This document shows positions 24,360 through 33,894 of a stretch of DNA of 64,000 bases, one piece after another. Numbering within the stretch: the first letter of the stretch is position 1; every line of letters starts with the position of its first letter. The notes below the pieces were generated by a model. It saw only the letters and a program-made list of their open reading frames with translations, had not been told where the DNA came from and made no database searches. Source of the stretch: CBDCWQ01 sp965223435 (GTDB lineage: Bacteria; Myxococcota; Kuafuiibacteriia; Kuafuiibacteriales; Kuafuiibacteriaceae); NCBI GenBank assembly GCA_965223435.1, contig CBDCWQ010000023.1, positions 1,116,001 through 1,180,000 on the forward strand, in the 5' to 3' direction. A program made the translations under genes and the position numbers.

Positions 24360-25121
24360 TCAGCCGGCGGGGAGTTCTTCCATCCGTTGTGCATGTTCGT
24401 GGTGGTCATGGGGTTCGTGTTGCCCTACGGTCTGACGGTAAGCAGAAACCCAGCTCAGATAGAACATCGTGGTACCGGGAATGGCGCCGACGATAAGTGC
24501 AAGAATGCTGACGAAAATCAATATCATGCCCACAACGATCAGACCTACAACACGTGCTTTTTGGTGCTGTGTGACCTGCCAAGAGCGCTGCATGGCTGTG
24601 AGCGGGCCCAGTCCCTGGTCCACGACGAACAAGGGTGCGAAGTAAAATCGCGGCATCACGATGAACGAAAACACCAGCGACAGGATGGCTCCTGCAGCCT
24701 GCAGCGCCAGCGATTCGACGGCAAGGTTTGCGTACTGAAGGCTTTGGCCAACGATGCTGATCATAACCATGAAGAACATAATCCCCGCGATGGAAATCCA
24801 GCTTCTCCCGAAGTCTTGGAAACCCGAAAACATGTCTTGAAACTCGGCCCTGCCGTCATGCATGTTGATGTAAAGCCGCACCACGCCCCACGTGAGGACG
24901 GGCACGACGATGAAGCCGCCGATGACGGTCATCATCGACACCACCATCAAGGCCACGAAGACCAAAGTTGCGAGCAACCACAGTCCGAAGTTGGCCCAAG
25001 TTGCGTTCCAGGCTTCGGACAGGCAAGTCCCGATATCAAATTCGCCCACGTGCTCGGCCCCGTAGGCCTCCGATGGGGGTGGTTCCATAACCTCTGGGGC
25101 CTCAAACGGGTTCTCTTGCAT
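24360..25121 (-). CDS. Multi-pass membrane protein, DUF975/YciC-like
   Basis: A 253-residue integral membrane protein with a proline-rich cytosolic N terminus (about 35 residues) and about six hydrophobic segments, e.g. LWLLATLVFVALMVVSMM and VVGLIVVGMILIFVSILAL. The C-terminal tail is His-rich (QHEPHDHHEHAQ), which could bind metal. No enzymatic motif is seen. It is sandwiched in a three-gene minus-strand unit between a dihydropteroate synthase and an SDR gene. Confidence 0.6.
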   Translation of the reverse strand: MQENPFEAPEVMEPPPSEAYGAEHVGEFDIGTCLSEAWNATWANFGLWLLATLVFVALMVVSMMTVIGGFIVVPVLTWGVVRLYINMHDGRAEFQDMFSGFQDFGRSWISIAGIMFFMVMISIVGQSLQYANLAVESLALQAAGAILSLVFSFIVMPRFYFAPLFVVDQGLGPLTAMQRSWQVTQHQKARVVGLIVVGMILIFVSILALIVGAIPGTTMFYLSWVSAYRQTVGQHEPHDHHEHAQRMEELPAG

Positions 25122-25254
25122 AACCTAGAGTTTTGTCTAGGAGGCTCCAAGCACGCAAGCAGTAAATCTCGCCAAAAGTCTGGCGGCAACCGGCTGATTT
25201 GAGTAGGCCAAGAGGCGGCCCCCTCCTGAATCTCGGATGTCGGGCGACCTCATT

Positions 25255-26166
25255 CTACGTGGAGGGCTTGTGGCCCTTGTAGAGACTGAGGGCGTCACGT
25301 ACACGAGCAACGGTCCGAACCTCGTGCGTCCGAATCGCGTGGGTTCCTCCTAGGAGGGCAAGAACGGCAAAAAACGGTTCGGCCGCCCGACGCTCATCCT
25401 CTTTGAAAACCTCTTTTGCGTGAGGAAGAATATTGAGGATCGGATAGCCCAAGTCATGCAAGCGAAAACAGGTGAGAAAAGTATCCATCTGGTATGAAAC
25501 CCTTTGGTCGCTGTCATTGAGGTTGCGGTAGTAAAAGCCTAGGCCCGGGTCGATGAGGCACTTTGTGACCCCACAGGCCTCCGCCCGCCCCAAAAGATTC
25601 CCAAAATAGCGGAGGAGTTCGGCCACCATGTCGTCTCGAAAATCGAAGTGATCCACATCACGCACGGTATCGCCTTGGACGTAACAAAGAACCACGGCAG
25701 CGTTGTGCTTCTCGGCCAGGTGAAAAACTTCATCCGCTTGTCGCATTCCGGTCAGGTTGAACACGTTTGCGCCCGCGCGGGCACATGCGTCGAGCACCTC
25801 GGGATGGTAGCTTTCAACCGAGGTGAGGATGTTTTCCTCTTTGAGGGCTCGAACGACCGGCAGGAGCTTGTCGAGTTGCTGGGTCACGTTGGCGCGGCCC
25901 GCATCGGGGAGCGTGGACTCCGCGCCGATGTCTACGAGTGCAGCGCCATCCTTGATGAGGTTTCGAGCGCGTTCGATGGCCTGTTCTTGCGAAGCACAAA
26001 CACTCTCCCGGTACCAAGACTCAAGGGAGAGATTGACGACGCCCATCAACGGTCGCTCTTGAGAAAAGTCGAACAAGCGGTCTCCGATCGAAAAACGGCG
26101 GACAGGTTTTCGAGAAGTCATGGGGTGGCCGTCCAAGAGCGCCTGAATGGATAAGAGGTCCAGCAT
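25255..26166 (-). CDS. folP: Dihydropteroate synthase-like protein
   Basis: A 303-residue (or 288-residue, from ATG 26121) pterin-binding domain protein. The family landmarks are present in diverged form: MGVVNLSLESWY for the GIxNVTPDSF strand, DIGAEST for DVGGEST, LIDPGLGF for DPGFGF and IRTHEV for RVHDV. These cover the pterin and p-aminobenzoate sites of folate synthesis. Divergence is above what a housekeeping folP usually shows, so a related methyltransferase-like or paralogous DHPS function is possible. It is the first gene of the minus-strand unit with the membrane protein and SDR. Confidence 0.7.
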   Translation of the reverse strand: MLDLLSIQALLDGHPMTSRKPVRRFSIGDRLFDFSQERPLMGVVNLSLESWYRESVCASQEQAIERARNLIKDGAALVDIGAESTLPDAGRANVTQQLDKLLPVVRALKEENILTSVESYHPEVLDACARAGANVFNLTGMRQADEVFHLAEKHNAAVVLCYVQGDTVRDVDHFDFRDDMVAELLRYFGNLLGRAEACGVTKCLIDPGLGFYYRNLNDSDQRVSYQMDTFLTCFRLHDLGYPILNILPHAKEVFKEDERRAAEPFFAVLALLGGTHAIRTHEVRTVARVRDALSLYKGHKPST

Positions 26167-26564
26167 GGCGTGCGTTTAGGATGTTGCGCGTACCTTTGTC
26201 ACCTTTCGAAAGCCGCGAAAGCATCGGATGGGGGCCTTTTTCGGGGTGCCGTTGCCCGCGGTGCCCAGGAAGGTGGTTGAAGGTGCCCTTCCGCGCACTC
26301 TTTTGGGGTCATTTCTTGAGGCGGGTGTTACCCGCCGTCGTTCTCCCTCAAGAGGCACAGGTCCACGGCCGGGTCTCAGTGCCGTTATCGGTTTTGGTGT
26401 CGCCTGGTGGTCCAGGGGAGGGCGCAAGGGACGTTTTTTTGTGTGGGTGATGGGCCCGCCGGTGGGGGAGGTGGTCACGGCGAACGATGACACGTACTTT
26501 GGCGCACCTACCTTTTCTCGCTGTGCCGTGCGTTACTTCAAAGTCGAGGACCACGTGTCTAAAT
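26167..26564. other. Divergent intergenic region with hairpin
   Basis: About 400 bases between the dihydropteroate synthase-like gene and the Hsp70-like gene, which face away from each other. A clear hairpin, GGCGGGT (26320-26326) with ACCCGCC (26330-26336) around a GTT loop, lies inside it. No T-run follows. Promoters for both genes must be here, but no consensus -35/-10 pair was certain. Confidence 0.4.
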
Positions 26565-28070
26565 ATGGCTGAACCGACCTCCAACTGGCTTTTGGGCATC
26601 GACCTGGGAACGACCAATACGGCGGCAGTCGCCTTCGCACCCGACAGACCGGGCCCCATATCCATCACCCACGGAAGAAACCAACCCGTCATTCCTTCGG
26701 TTGTTTCCCTAAAAAACCCCCAGTTGCCCCTTGTGGGTTGGCTCGCAAAAGACATGATGCTGACGGACCCGCTGACCACCATTTATGGCTGGAAGCGTTT
26801 CATTGGCCGGAGCGAGCGGAGCGAGTACGTCGGCCGTTATCGAGACCGCTTTCCGTTTCGGATTCATAGCGATCCCAACGGGGCTCTTGGTGCCGTCATG
26901 GGTGGCACGATCGTACCCCTGGTGGATATCGCCGCGATGGTGCTTGACCAGGTGCGTCTTCAGACTTCGGCCACGGTGGGGCACGATGTTCGCGATTGCG
27001 TGATCTCGGTTCCGGCGCATTTTGCGAACGCACAAAGAAATGCAGTGCTGGAAGCCGGTCGGCAGGCTGGCCTCAATGTGCTTCGGCTCATCAACGAACC
27101 CACGGCGGCTGCCATGGCTTTTGGCATGGAGCGTCAGCTCGATAGTTGCATCCTCATCTTTGACCTGGGTGGTGGGACCTTCGATGCTACGGTCCTGGAG
27201 CTGGTAGACAATATCTTTGACGTCAAGGCCACGCGGGGCGACGGTTTTTTGGGGGGCATCGACTTCGATCGGGCCGTGATGCAGAGGCTCGTGAGTTATT
27301 GCAAAGAAAAACATCGGGTCGACCCCTCCGAGGAGCCGGTGGTGGCCCAGCGGCTGCTCAACGCCGCGGAAAATGCGAAATGCGCCTTGTCTTCCAACGA
27401 GTCTACAGAGGTCAACGTGCCGATGGTGGGCCACGATCGAAGGGGTCGACAGTTCGATCTTTGTTACAAGTTGGACCGTAGAGAGCTCGAGAGCCTGACC
27501 GCACCTTTGGTCGAAAGGACCCTGGGCATTGTTGAAGAAATGATCGACAGCGCCGGCTACAGTCCACGCTCGATCAACCACATTATCGTGACCGGGGGCC
27601 AGTCCCGCATGCCACTGGTGCGTCGCCGCATCGAAGAGGCCTTGGGGCGCGCCCCCTTGGCCCATCTAGACCCGGACACCTGTGTTGCCCACGGGGCCGC
27701 GTTGGTGGCGCGAAGCCACAACCAGATCAGCGGGGCTATTCTTTTGGACGTCTTGTCGGTCCCCATCGGCATCGTGTTTCCCGGGGGGCGGACCCAATTT
27801 CTATTTAAAGCCAATGCATCCTTACCGGCTTCTAAGCGGGTGCCGGTTCAGCGGCCGCCGGGGGATCAGCCCCTTTCCGTAGGCTTGTGGCAGGGGCCCG
27901 ATATCACCTCCACCGAACGCCAGGCGTTGGGGGTGATTCGGGTGCCATCGCATCTTTTTGCCGCCGGCGAACGTTTTTGGCTCGAGATCAAGCTGAGCGA
28001 AGATCTGTGTCTGCAACCCATTCTTTACGCCGACAATCGGCCTATTCCGCTCCTGCTTGAAGGCGCATAA
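26565..28070 (+). CDS. Short Hsp70/DnaK-like ATPase
   Basis: A 501-residue Hsp70-type protein. It has the nucleotide-binding motifs GIDLGTTNT (residues about 12-20), INEPTAAAMAFG, IFDLGGGTFDATVLEL and the adenosine motif VTGGQSRMPLVRRRI. These fill the N-terminal ATPase domain. After residue about 400 comes a short, altered substrate-binding beta domain and no helical lid, so it is about 140 residues shorter than DnaK. It is therefore a DnaK paralogue with specialised clients rather than the main chaperone. No dnaJ or grpE gene is near. The start at 26565 is chosen over the open frame back to 26487. Confidence 0.85.
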   Translation: MAEPTSNWLLGIDLGTTNTAAVAFAPDRPGPISITHGRNQPVIPSVVSLKNPQLPLVGWLAKDMMLTDPLTTIYGWKRFIGRSERSEYVGRYRDRFPFRIHSDPNGALGAVMGGTIVPLVDIAAMVLDQVRLQTSATVGHDVRDCVISVPAHFANAQRNAVLEAGRQAGLNVLRLINEPTAAAMAFGMERQLDSCILIFDLGGGTFDATVLELVDNIFDVKATRGDGFLGGIDFDRAVMQRLVSYCKEKHRVDPSEEPVVAQRLLNAAENAKCALSSNESTEVNVPMVGHDRRGRQFDLCYKLDRRELESLTAPLVERTLGIVEEMIDSAGYSPRSINHIIVTGGQSRMPLVRRRIEEALGRAPLAHLDPDTCVAHGAALVARSHNQISGAILLDVLSVPIGIVFPGGRTQFLFKANASLPASKRVPVQRPPGDQPLSVGLWQGPDITSTERQALGVIRVPSHLFAAGERFWLEIKLSEDLCLQPILYADNRPIPLLLEGA

Positions 28071-28142
28071 CAAGCTCACGGATCAGGCGAGCGTCGGGAG
28101 CCTTATCGAGACGGAGACGTCGGGTCCGAAGGGCGGGGCGAG

Positions 28143-29087
28143 TTAGCGACGGGCTGCCTGGATTCTTTGTTTGGGCATCAGTCCGCTTTTTTCGAGCTGC
28201 TTTCGGGCCTCTTGTTGCAACAACGGATGAATTCGTTTCTGGCCAACAAAAATGCCAAGGAGTTGGGGGGAGATCTCGCATAGCTGCTTGACCGCCTTTT
28301 TCATGGCTTTGAAATTGCTCTGATGCACGCAGGCAAAAACGCGGGCTCGCAGAAGCTGAACCTCGATTTCCTTGAAGGCTTTGTCGCTCACATCGTACTT
28401 ATCGAGGAGTTCTCCTCCTTCGATCGGATTGCCCGACCGCGCCCATGCCTCCGCTACGATCGCGGACAGATTGGCGCGGCCTTTGAGGTCGGGTACCCGA
28501 CCGAGATCAATGTCGTCGGCCAGGGCGCGGGCCATTTTGACCTCTCCCGCGTTGAGATGAATCATGGCCCGCATTCCGCGAACCTGATGTGCGACCGCTT
28601 TTTGGGTCTTGTCGAGATTGATGGCCTCGAGGATGGTGAGGGCCTCTTTGGGGGCATCTTGCATCACCAGCTGCGCCTTGGTGATCGACGCTGCGGCGTC
28701 ACCCTTTTGGACGCGGGCTTCGAGTTTGTCGATGCGCCGCTGTTTCTCTTCGGGCGTGAGGTCCGAGGCGTCGCCCAAAAGTGCGCCCAATTCGTTTGAT
28801 TTTCCAAGATTTCGCCAAATGACGAAGGCACCCACCGCGAGCGCGATGGTGAACCCGAGCGCAACGTAGATGGGCACCCGTGAATGAAGTCCGCCCCAAA
28901 AGCCGAGCGCGAGAAGCCAAATCACCACAAGGGCAATGGCAGCCACTTTGGAGACGGTCCGGATTTGGCGCTGGGCGGTGGCCATCGCTTCCCCGCGCCC
29001 CCCTTGGGCCATGTCTTGGAGGGCTTTGAGGTCTTCTTGGGCCTGGCGTTTTTTACTTTTCTTTTTTGCCGGTGTCGCCACGACCAT
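28143..29087 (-). CDS. Membrane-anchored helical repeat protein
   Basis: A 314-residue protein of unknown function. The N-terminal part is basic (KKKSKKRQ) and mostly cytosolic, followed by two adjacent TM segments (VAAIALVVIWLLALGFWGGL and YVALGFTIALAVGAFVIW). The C-terminal 200 residues are helical and TPR-like (KEALTILEAINLD, ARALADDIDLGRV, AFKEIEVQLLRAR), suggesting a protein interaction surface. ATG 29087 is preferred; the frame is open to 29168. It follows the 29243-29860 gene in the same direction. Confidence 0.6.
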   Translation of the reverse strand: MVVATPAKKKSKKRQAQEDLKALQDMAQGGRGEAMATAQRQIRTVSKVAAIALVVIWLLALGFWGGLHSRVPIYVALGFTIALAVGAFVIWRNLGKSNELGALLGDASDLTPEEKQRRIDKLEARVQKGDAAASITKAQLVMQDAPKEALTILEAINLDKTQKAVAHQVRGMRAMIHLNAGEVKMARALADDIDLGRVPDLKGRANLSAIVAEAWARSGNPIEGGELLDKYDVSDKAFKEIEVQLLRARVFACVHQSNFKAMKKAVKQLCEISPQLLGIFVGQKRIHPLLQQEARKQLEKSGLMPKQRIQAARR

Positions 29088-29242
29088 TCGGAATACCCCG
29101 ATTGTGCCGACCACAAAAGCCTTTTCTTCGAAACCGAGGGGCGGGGCTGCGGGGCCCGGGCTTTCCAAACTGGGTTTGCCGCGTCCGACTGCGCGGTCAA
29201 TGGTCTAGTATTGGACCAGGTCCAGGTGGATTATGAGATGGG

Positions 29243-29860
29243 TTAGTCGTCCGTGCCTCTCGAATCCGGGTCGGTTTGCCGGTCGTCCTGATGGCGACGC
29301 CACTCTTCGACCAGGTCGTCCTCCGGCGGGACCACCTGCAATCGGTGGCGCTCGAGTTTCGCCTCGAGTCCTCCCGGCGTTTCTTCGACCACCCTCCCTT
29401 TGGGGCCGACCACCACGGCGCCATGGGGCCCCCAAAACGACCAATTGTTGCGCATTCGGGTGGTCTCGGTGGCAAAACATCGAAGGCAATGGCCGTCGAC
29501 AAATTGAAGGCTGAGGTCGAATCCGGGGGCGGCCGTGTGGGCTCTCAAAACCTCCAGCCCTTCGATCTCGGCCAGCGTGGGCATCGTCTTGGGCTCTGGC
29601 TGGAGGGCGTCGCAGCACGAGGCCACAACATGTTTTGGGCCATCCAGACGCCAGTGGCATTCAACCAGCAAGCTCCATTCGCCCTCGAAGGTTCGCTGCA
29701 AAAAGGACAGCGAGGGGTTCGCAAGCCGCAGGCTGCGCCGCCGTCGCTTCCCAAAATCGAGGACCAAAGCGGGGTCCTCGGCGCCCCCCACCATTACGCT
29801 CCAGCACGACACGCCAGGCAATTGAGCCAGTTTCTCGAGGACGCGGGTCTCAGTGGTCAT
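29243..29860 (-). CDS. Conserved-looking protein of unknown function
   Basis: A 205-residue soluble protein without a recognised domain. It contains beta-rich segments (WSVMVGGAEDPALVLDFGK, HRLQVVPPEDD), a Cys pair (ASCC) and a C-terminal acidic/basic mixed tail. ATG 29860 is chosen since its N terminus (TTETRVLEKLAQLPGV) reads as a natural start; the frame is open to 29986. It lies just upstream of the helical repeat membrane protein on the same strand. Confidence 0.5.
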   Translation of the reverse strand: MTTETRVLEKLAQLPGVSCWSVMVGGAEDPALVLDFGKRRRRSLRLANPSLSFLQRTFEGEWSLLVECHWRLDGPKHVVASCCDALQPEPKTMPTLAEIEGLEVLRAHTAAPGFDLSLQFVDGHCLRCFATETTRMRNNWSFWGPHGAVVVGPKGRVVEETPGGLEAKLERHRLQVVPPEDDLVEEWRRHQDDRQTDPDSRGTDD

Positions 29861-29997
29861 GACATGCTCACGATTTCTCGGGGCCACATCGGCCCCTACA
29901 AACCGTCCGGTGGCCAAAAGGTGCTTGGAACCAGCGAACAAGGTAGACGTCTGAAAGAGGTAGAGGCAAGATCCAAAAGCTGACAAAAGGAACGCCC

Positions 29998-31359
29998 ATG
30001 ACCCTCACCCGTGAAGATTGCGTTGCCTTTGCCCAAAAACGGCGGACCGACTTCGAAGCCGACCTCAAGGCTCTGGTCGAGGTGCCCAGTATTTCCGCTT
30101 CGCCCCAGCACAAGGACGACATGGCGCGGGTGGCCAGTCTCGCGCGCGACCTCATTCATCGTCATGGCGGAGAGGCCCGGATCTTGGAGACAGACGGGTT
30201 TCCGCTGGTTCATGGGCGCTTCGCCTTTGGGCCCGACGTTCCCACGGTCACCGTGTACAACCACCTCGATGTCCAGCCGGCGGGTGAGCCCGAGTGGCGT
30301 ACTCCCCCGTTCCACTTGATCCAGGAGGGCGATACCTACCGAGGCCGCGGGAGTACCGATGACAAGGGGCCCGCCCTCACGGCGCTGTACGCGGCGGTTT
30401 TGGCCAAAAGTGTTGGGGTCCCCGTCAACATTCAGTTTCTTTGGGAAACCGAGGAGGAAATCGGATCCCCTTCATTCGAAGCCGCGATCCGCCAACACCG
30501 AGCGGAGCTCACCACCGACAGCGTGGTGGTGTCGGACACCATTTGGCTCACCCGCGGGAAGCCTTCAACGCCCCTCGGGCTTCGAGGCATGCAGGCCTTT
30601 TCAATCGTGCTCGAGACCGCCGACCACGATCTCCACAGTGGGTTGGTAGGCGGTGCCGCTCGAAACCCTCTCACCGAGCTTGCAGGGCTGATCGGAGAGA
30701 TGGTGGATGGCGCCACCGGGGAGGTCAAAATCCCAGGGTTTTACGATGAAGTGGAGGCCCTCTCTGGGCGGGAACGCGACGAGTTTTTGGCTTCGGGCTT
30801 TTCGGTGGAGACGTTCAAAAAGGACCACCATATCCACAGCTTACGTCGAGATGACCCTCTGGGGGTGATGTACGCGGTCTGGGCCCGACCTACCCTGGAG
30901 GTCCATGGGATCGTGGGGGGGTATGTCGGGCCGGGCATCAAGTCTGCGGTTCCAGGGAAAGCCGAGATCAAATGCTCCTGTCGCCTGGTTCCCAACATGC
31001 GGGGCCAAACGACCCTCGACCGCGTTCGGGCCTTTGTCGAAGCCCGAATTCCCGACGCCAAGGTGTATGCCGACGCTCGTCTCGAGCCCTACAAAGGGGA
31101 GGCTACGGGTCCGTTTGTAGAAGCCATCGAGCACGCCTACCGCTTTGGTTTTGGCCAAACCGCCGCCTTTACCCGCGAGGGTGGGTCCATTGGCGCCGTG
31201 CCCAGCATGAATGAGGTCCTCGGCGTGCCGGTCTATTTTCTCGGCCTTTCCTTGCCGGAGCACGGTTACCATGCGCCGAATGAAAACTACGATTGGGACC
31301 AAGTGGAAGGCGGTATCCCCGCCTTTTTTCACTATTTTACCCGTGTCGCTCTGCTTTGA
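29998..31359 (+). CDS. M20-family metallopeptidase (dipeptidase-like)
   Basis: A 453-residue zinc peptidase of the M20/carnosinase type. Metal and catalytic residues are recognisable: His in YNHLDVQPAG, Asp in GRGSTDDKGP, the ETEEEIGS pair of Glu, Asp in VVSDTIW, and His in EHGYHAPNE. The AAAGGAA site and ATG at 29998 agree. It hydrolyses short peptides in the cytoplasm and has no signal peptide. Its last 23 bases overlap the convergent methyltransferase gene. Confidence 0.88.
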   Translation: MTLTREDCVAFAQKRRTDFEADLKALVEVPSISASPQHKDDMARVASLARDLIHRHGGEARILETDGFPLVHGRFAFGPDVPTVTVYNHLDVQPAGEPEWRTPPFHLIQEGDTYRGRGSTDDKGPALTALYAAVLAKSVGVPVNIQFLWETEEEIGSPSFEAAIRQHRAELTTDSVVVSDTIWLTRGKPSTPLGLRGMQAFSIVLETADHDLHSGLVGGAARNPLTELAGLIGEMVDGATGEVKIPGFYDEVEALSGRERDEFLASGFSVETFKKDHHIHSLRRDDPLGVMYAVWARPTLEVHGIVGGYVGPGIKSAVPGKAEIKCSCRLVPNMRGQTTLDRVRAFVEARIPDAKVYADARLEPYKGEATGPFVEAIEHAYRFGFGQTAAFTREGGSIGAVPSMNEVLGVPVYFLGLSLPEHGYHAPNENYDWDQVEGGIPAFFHYFTRVALL

Positions 31360-32338
31360 GTTTTGGGGCCGTCAGGTAGATGCCTTCTTCCTTGTTGGGG
31401 GCGACGTGGGTCCAAAGGGTGCAAAAATCTGCAGCATCAAGCCTATCGGTGATGGCGTCCGTGGTGAATCGGTTTGAGAAAAACAGGCAAAGTTGGTCCC
31501 CAGGTCCGTATACGAGCGTTTCGCCGGCCACAAAGAGGGTGACCGGTCGAAGGAAGTTCAAGAGGCATTCCATCCGCCAAACCTGTCCGTCAGGGGACAG
31601 ACTTCGGGTACGGACATCGAGTTTGGCCGCATCTTCTGGAATGTCCAGACGGGGGAGGGCGGCTCGGTACCAGGCGAGGGCTTCTTGGTTGTCGTACTGA
31701 GGTAAGATGACCGAAGCCGCATCCGGGTGGGGTGCCGGGGAGAGGTTTGCCGAGAACAGGAGCAAATCACCTTCGCGGGTCAGGCTTCGAAGATAGGGAA
31801 GCAGAGCCTGGTCATCAAAGTTCGGTACGATGCCAAAGCAGGAAAAAATGCTTGGCTGGTCCCGGGCCGAACGCGTCACAAAAGTGGATCGAGGTGGTCT
31901 GGCGTCGAGGTCGAGCACAATGGGTTCAATGGTGATGCCGGGTCCTAGGTCCCGTGCCCGTCGGCACGCCTCTTCGACGAGCGCCGCGCTGATGTCGGTG
32001 GGGACATAGTGCACCGGTCGCTCCATGTCTTTGGCCAAACGCAGAAGGAAACTGTCCTTGAGACCCCCACCACAACCGAGGCTGACATAGCGAAACGGCC
32101 CACTCCGCTCGGAGGGCTCGATGTGACCGGTGCTGAGCGCCGTCTGAAAAGCTTCGCGGTACGAGGCCTGCAAGGCATCGCTTTGCCGGGACGGGGAGTA
32201 GGCCTGGTGGTACGCAAGCCAGCGCGCGGTCTGAAGCGGCGTATCGTACAGGGCTCGGCTGGGCACAAAGCCGTTTTTAAGCGCGGCCAACAGGCGAGCT
32301 TCGACCCGAGCAGGGTCTTGTGACGGGTGTGGCTGCAT
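31337..32338 (-). CDS. EgtD-like histidine-type SAM methyltransferase
   Basis: A 333-residue SAM-dependent methyltransferase of the Methyltransf_33/EgtD type. The SAM site reads RYVSLGCGGGLKD with an acidic VPTDIS strand next, and a later IVLDLDARPP region. The N-terminal helical part (ARLLAALKNGFVPSRALYDT) is as in EgtD-type proteins. EgtD makes the trimethylhistidine of ergothioneine, but no egtB-like partner is here, so the substrate is uncertain. The start at 32338 is preferred to 32404, which would run into the RNA methyltransferase gene. Confidence 0.68.
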   Translation of the reverse strand: MQPHPSQDPARVEARLLAALKNGFVPSRALYDTPLQTARWLAYHQAYSPSRQSDALQASYREAFQTALSTGHIEPSERSGPFRYVSLGCGGGLKDSFLLRLAKDMERPVHYVPTDISAALVEEACRRARDLGPGITIEPIVLDLDARPPRSTFVTRSARDQPSIFSCFGIVPNFDDQALLPYLRSLTREGDLLLFSANLSPAPHPDAASVILPQYDNQEALAWYRAALPRLDIPEDAAKLDVRTRSLSPDGQVWRMECLLNFLRPVTLFVAGETLVYGPGDQLCLFFSNRFTTDAITDRLDAADFCTLWTHVAPNKEEGIYLTAPKLKAERHG

Positions 32339-32378
32339 CGGGGTAGAGTCCTTGAAGAAGCTTTGGGTCTGGCCCCCG

Positions 32379-32897
32379 CTAGGATTGCGGCTGGTGGAGC
32401 ACATGGTAACTCACGATGCTCAGCGCGACGTGCACGTTGAGCGACGCGCCTTTTCCGTACATGGGCAAGAAAATCGTGTGGTCTGCCTCTGCCAGCGCCC
32501 GTTTGCTCAGGCCGTGATCTTCGTGGCCTACGAGGAGGCAGGTTTTCGCGGGGAATGTTTCGGCGTAGTAAGGGCGCGCATCGCCGGTGATCTCTATGGC
32601 ATAGGTCTCGTAGCCTTCTTCTTTGACGGCGGCCAAAGCGGTGCTGAGATCTTGTTCGTAACGCCAGGGCACCCGGCGGTCTTTGCCGCGGCCCACCTTG
32701 GTGATGAGTTTGTGCGGGGGCGTGGCCGCGATGCCGGTCAAGATCAGCTCTTGGGCCTTGCAGGCATCCAGAGTTCTGAAGGCCGAACCTACGTTGACTG
32801 GATCTTCCACGTTCGAAAGAATGCACTTGAGCAAAGTGCCCGGCTTCGGCAGCGCCCGCATGAAGCGTTTGACCTCCGTTTTTTTTCGCGGGCTCAC
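32379..32897 (-). CDS. SpoU/TrmH-family RNA 2'-O-methyltransferase
   Basis: A 172-residue SPOUT methyltransferase, close to the minimal catalytic length. The three SpoU motifs are visible: NVEDPVNVGSAFRT (motif 1), LLVGHEDHGLS (motif 2) and LPMYGKGASLNVHVALSI (motif 3). These form the trefoil knot that binds SAM. It methylates ribose in tRNA or rRNA; the exact site cannot be told. Its ATG overlaps the stop of the phosphatase gene by 4 bases (ATGA). Confidence 0.85.
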   Translation of the reverse strand: MSPRKKTEVKRFMRALPKPGTLLKCILSNVEDPVNVGSAFRTLDACKAQELILTGIAATPPHKLITKVGRGKDRRVPWRYEQDLSTALAAVKEEGYETYAIEITGDARPYYAETFPAKTCLLVGHEDHGLSKRALAEADHTIFLPMYGKGASLNVHVALSIVSYHVLHQPQS

Positions 32898-33871
32898 GGT
32901 GCGTCGTCTCTCGTGGCACCAAAAGAGGTCTGGATGTGTTCGTGGAGCAGCCCGAAGCGCACGCCCTGGTTGCTCACTTTCAGGCGGTCGACGCCATAGT
33001 GGTCGAGTACCGCAAGGACGATCGATGCGCCGGCCACGATGATGTCCGCGCGCCCCTCGGGAATGACTGAACCGAACAACCGTTCAACTTTGGTCTTTTT
33101 CGCGAGGTCAGACACGAGGGCGCGCAATGTCTCCCGCTCAAGGGTGGTGCCTTCCGCCTTTTGATTGAGCCGAGCGAGGTCGTCGATGCCGAGTTCGAGG
33201 CCCTTGAGGGCCATGATGGTGCCGCTGACACCGACCCACTCGGCCCCCACAATGGGGTCCGGCGCTTGGTCTTTGAGGGTCTCCAAGATAGAGGCCATCA
33301 GGCGCTGGTGCTCATGGGGTGAGGGTGGGTCCTGGCGAAAGAATCGTTCGGTGTCGCGCACCCCTCCAGCCTTGAGCGAAACACTTTGGGTGACGCCGTC
33401 TGTCGTTCCGCATACGATTTCTGTGCTCCGTCCCCCCACATCGAGCACAAACAGGGGTCCGGGGCCGTAGGTGGCCGCTGGGGCGCGAAAAGCCAAGGCT
33501 GCTTCTCTGAGACCATCGATGATCTCGATGACGAGGCCGAGTTCGGCGTGGGCGCGCTTCAGCAACACGTCCGCGTTGGATGCGCCTCTGAGGCCTGCGG
33601 TCGCCACGCACACAATGGGTCTGGCATCGAGGCTTCTCGCCAGTTCGACAAACGAGGCCAGCGCGTCGAACGTGCGGTCGATGGCTTCGGCGCTGAGCGT
33701 CGCGCCAGCCGAGTGTGGACCGGCGTGGGCGTCGAGGCCTTCTCCGATTCGGGTGATGCGCGCTCTTTCGGCCAGGACGTGGAGCGCAGAATTTGGGGGC
33801 GTGGTTTCAACCACGGTCAGTTTTGCCGTGTTGGAGCCGAGGTCTATGGCGGCGAGGCGTAGGGGCTTCAT
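32894..33871 (-). CDS. Ppx/GppA-type exopolyphosphatase/pppGpp phosphatase
   Basis: A 325-residue protein with the acetate/sugar kinase-Hsp70-actin fold. Motifs: AAIDLGSNTAKL at the N terminus, VATAGLRGASN, and VLDVGGRSTEIVCG for the phosphate loops. The length matches the short GppA/Ppx catalytic core without a C-terminal HD domain. It hydrolyses polyphosphate or (p)ppGpp and so links to the stringent response. It follows pal after 24 bases and overlaps the RNA methyltransferase gene. Confidence 0.87.
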   Translation of the reverse strand: MKPLRLAAIDLGSNTAKLTVVETTPPNSALHVLAERARITRIGEGLDAHAGPHSAGATLSAEAIDRTFDALASFVELARSLDARPIVCVATAGLRGASNADVLLKRAHAELGLVIEIIDGLREAALAFRAPAATYGPGPLFVLDVGGRSTEIVCGTTDGVTQSVSLKAGGVRDTERFFRQDPPSPHEHQRLMASILETLKDQAPDPIVGAEWVGVSGTIMALKGLELGIDDLARLNQKAEGTTLERETLRALVSDLAKKTKVERLFGSVIPEGRADIIVAGASIVLAVLDHYGVDRLKVSNQGVRFGLLHEHIQTSFGATRDDAP

Positions 33872-33894
33872 CTTGAGCCTCCCATGGGTTCTGG

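Noticed and set aside
29205..29660. Minus-strand 151-codon frame over the 29243-29860 gene
   Set aside because: It is an Arg/Pro-rich shadow of the gene in another frame.
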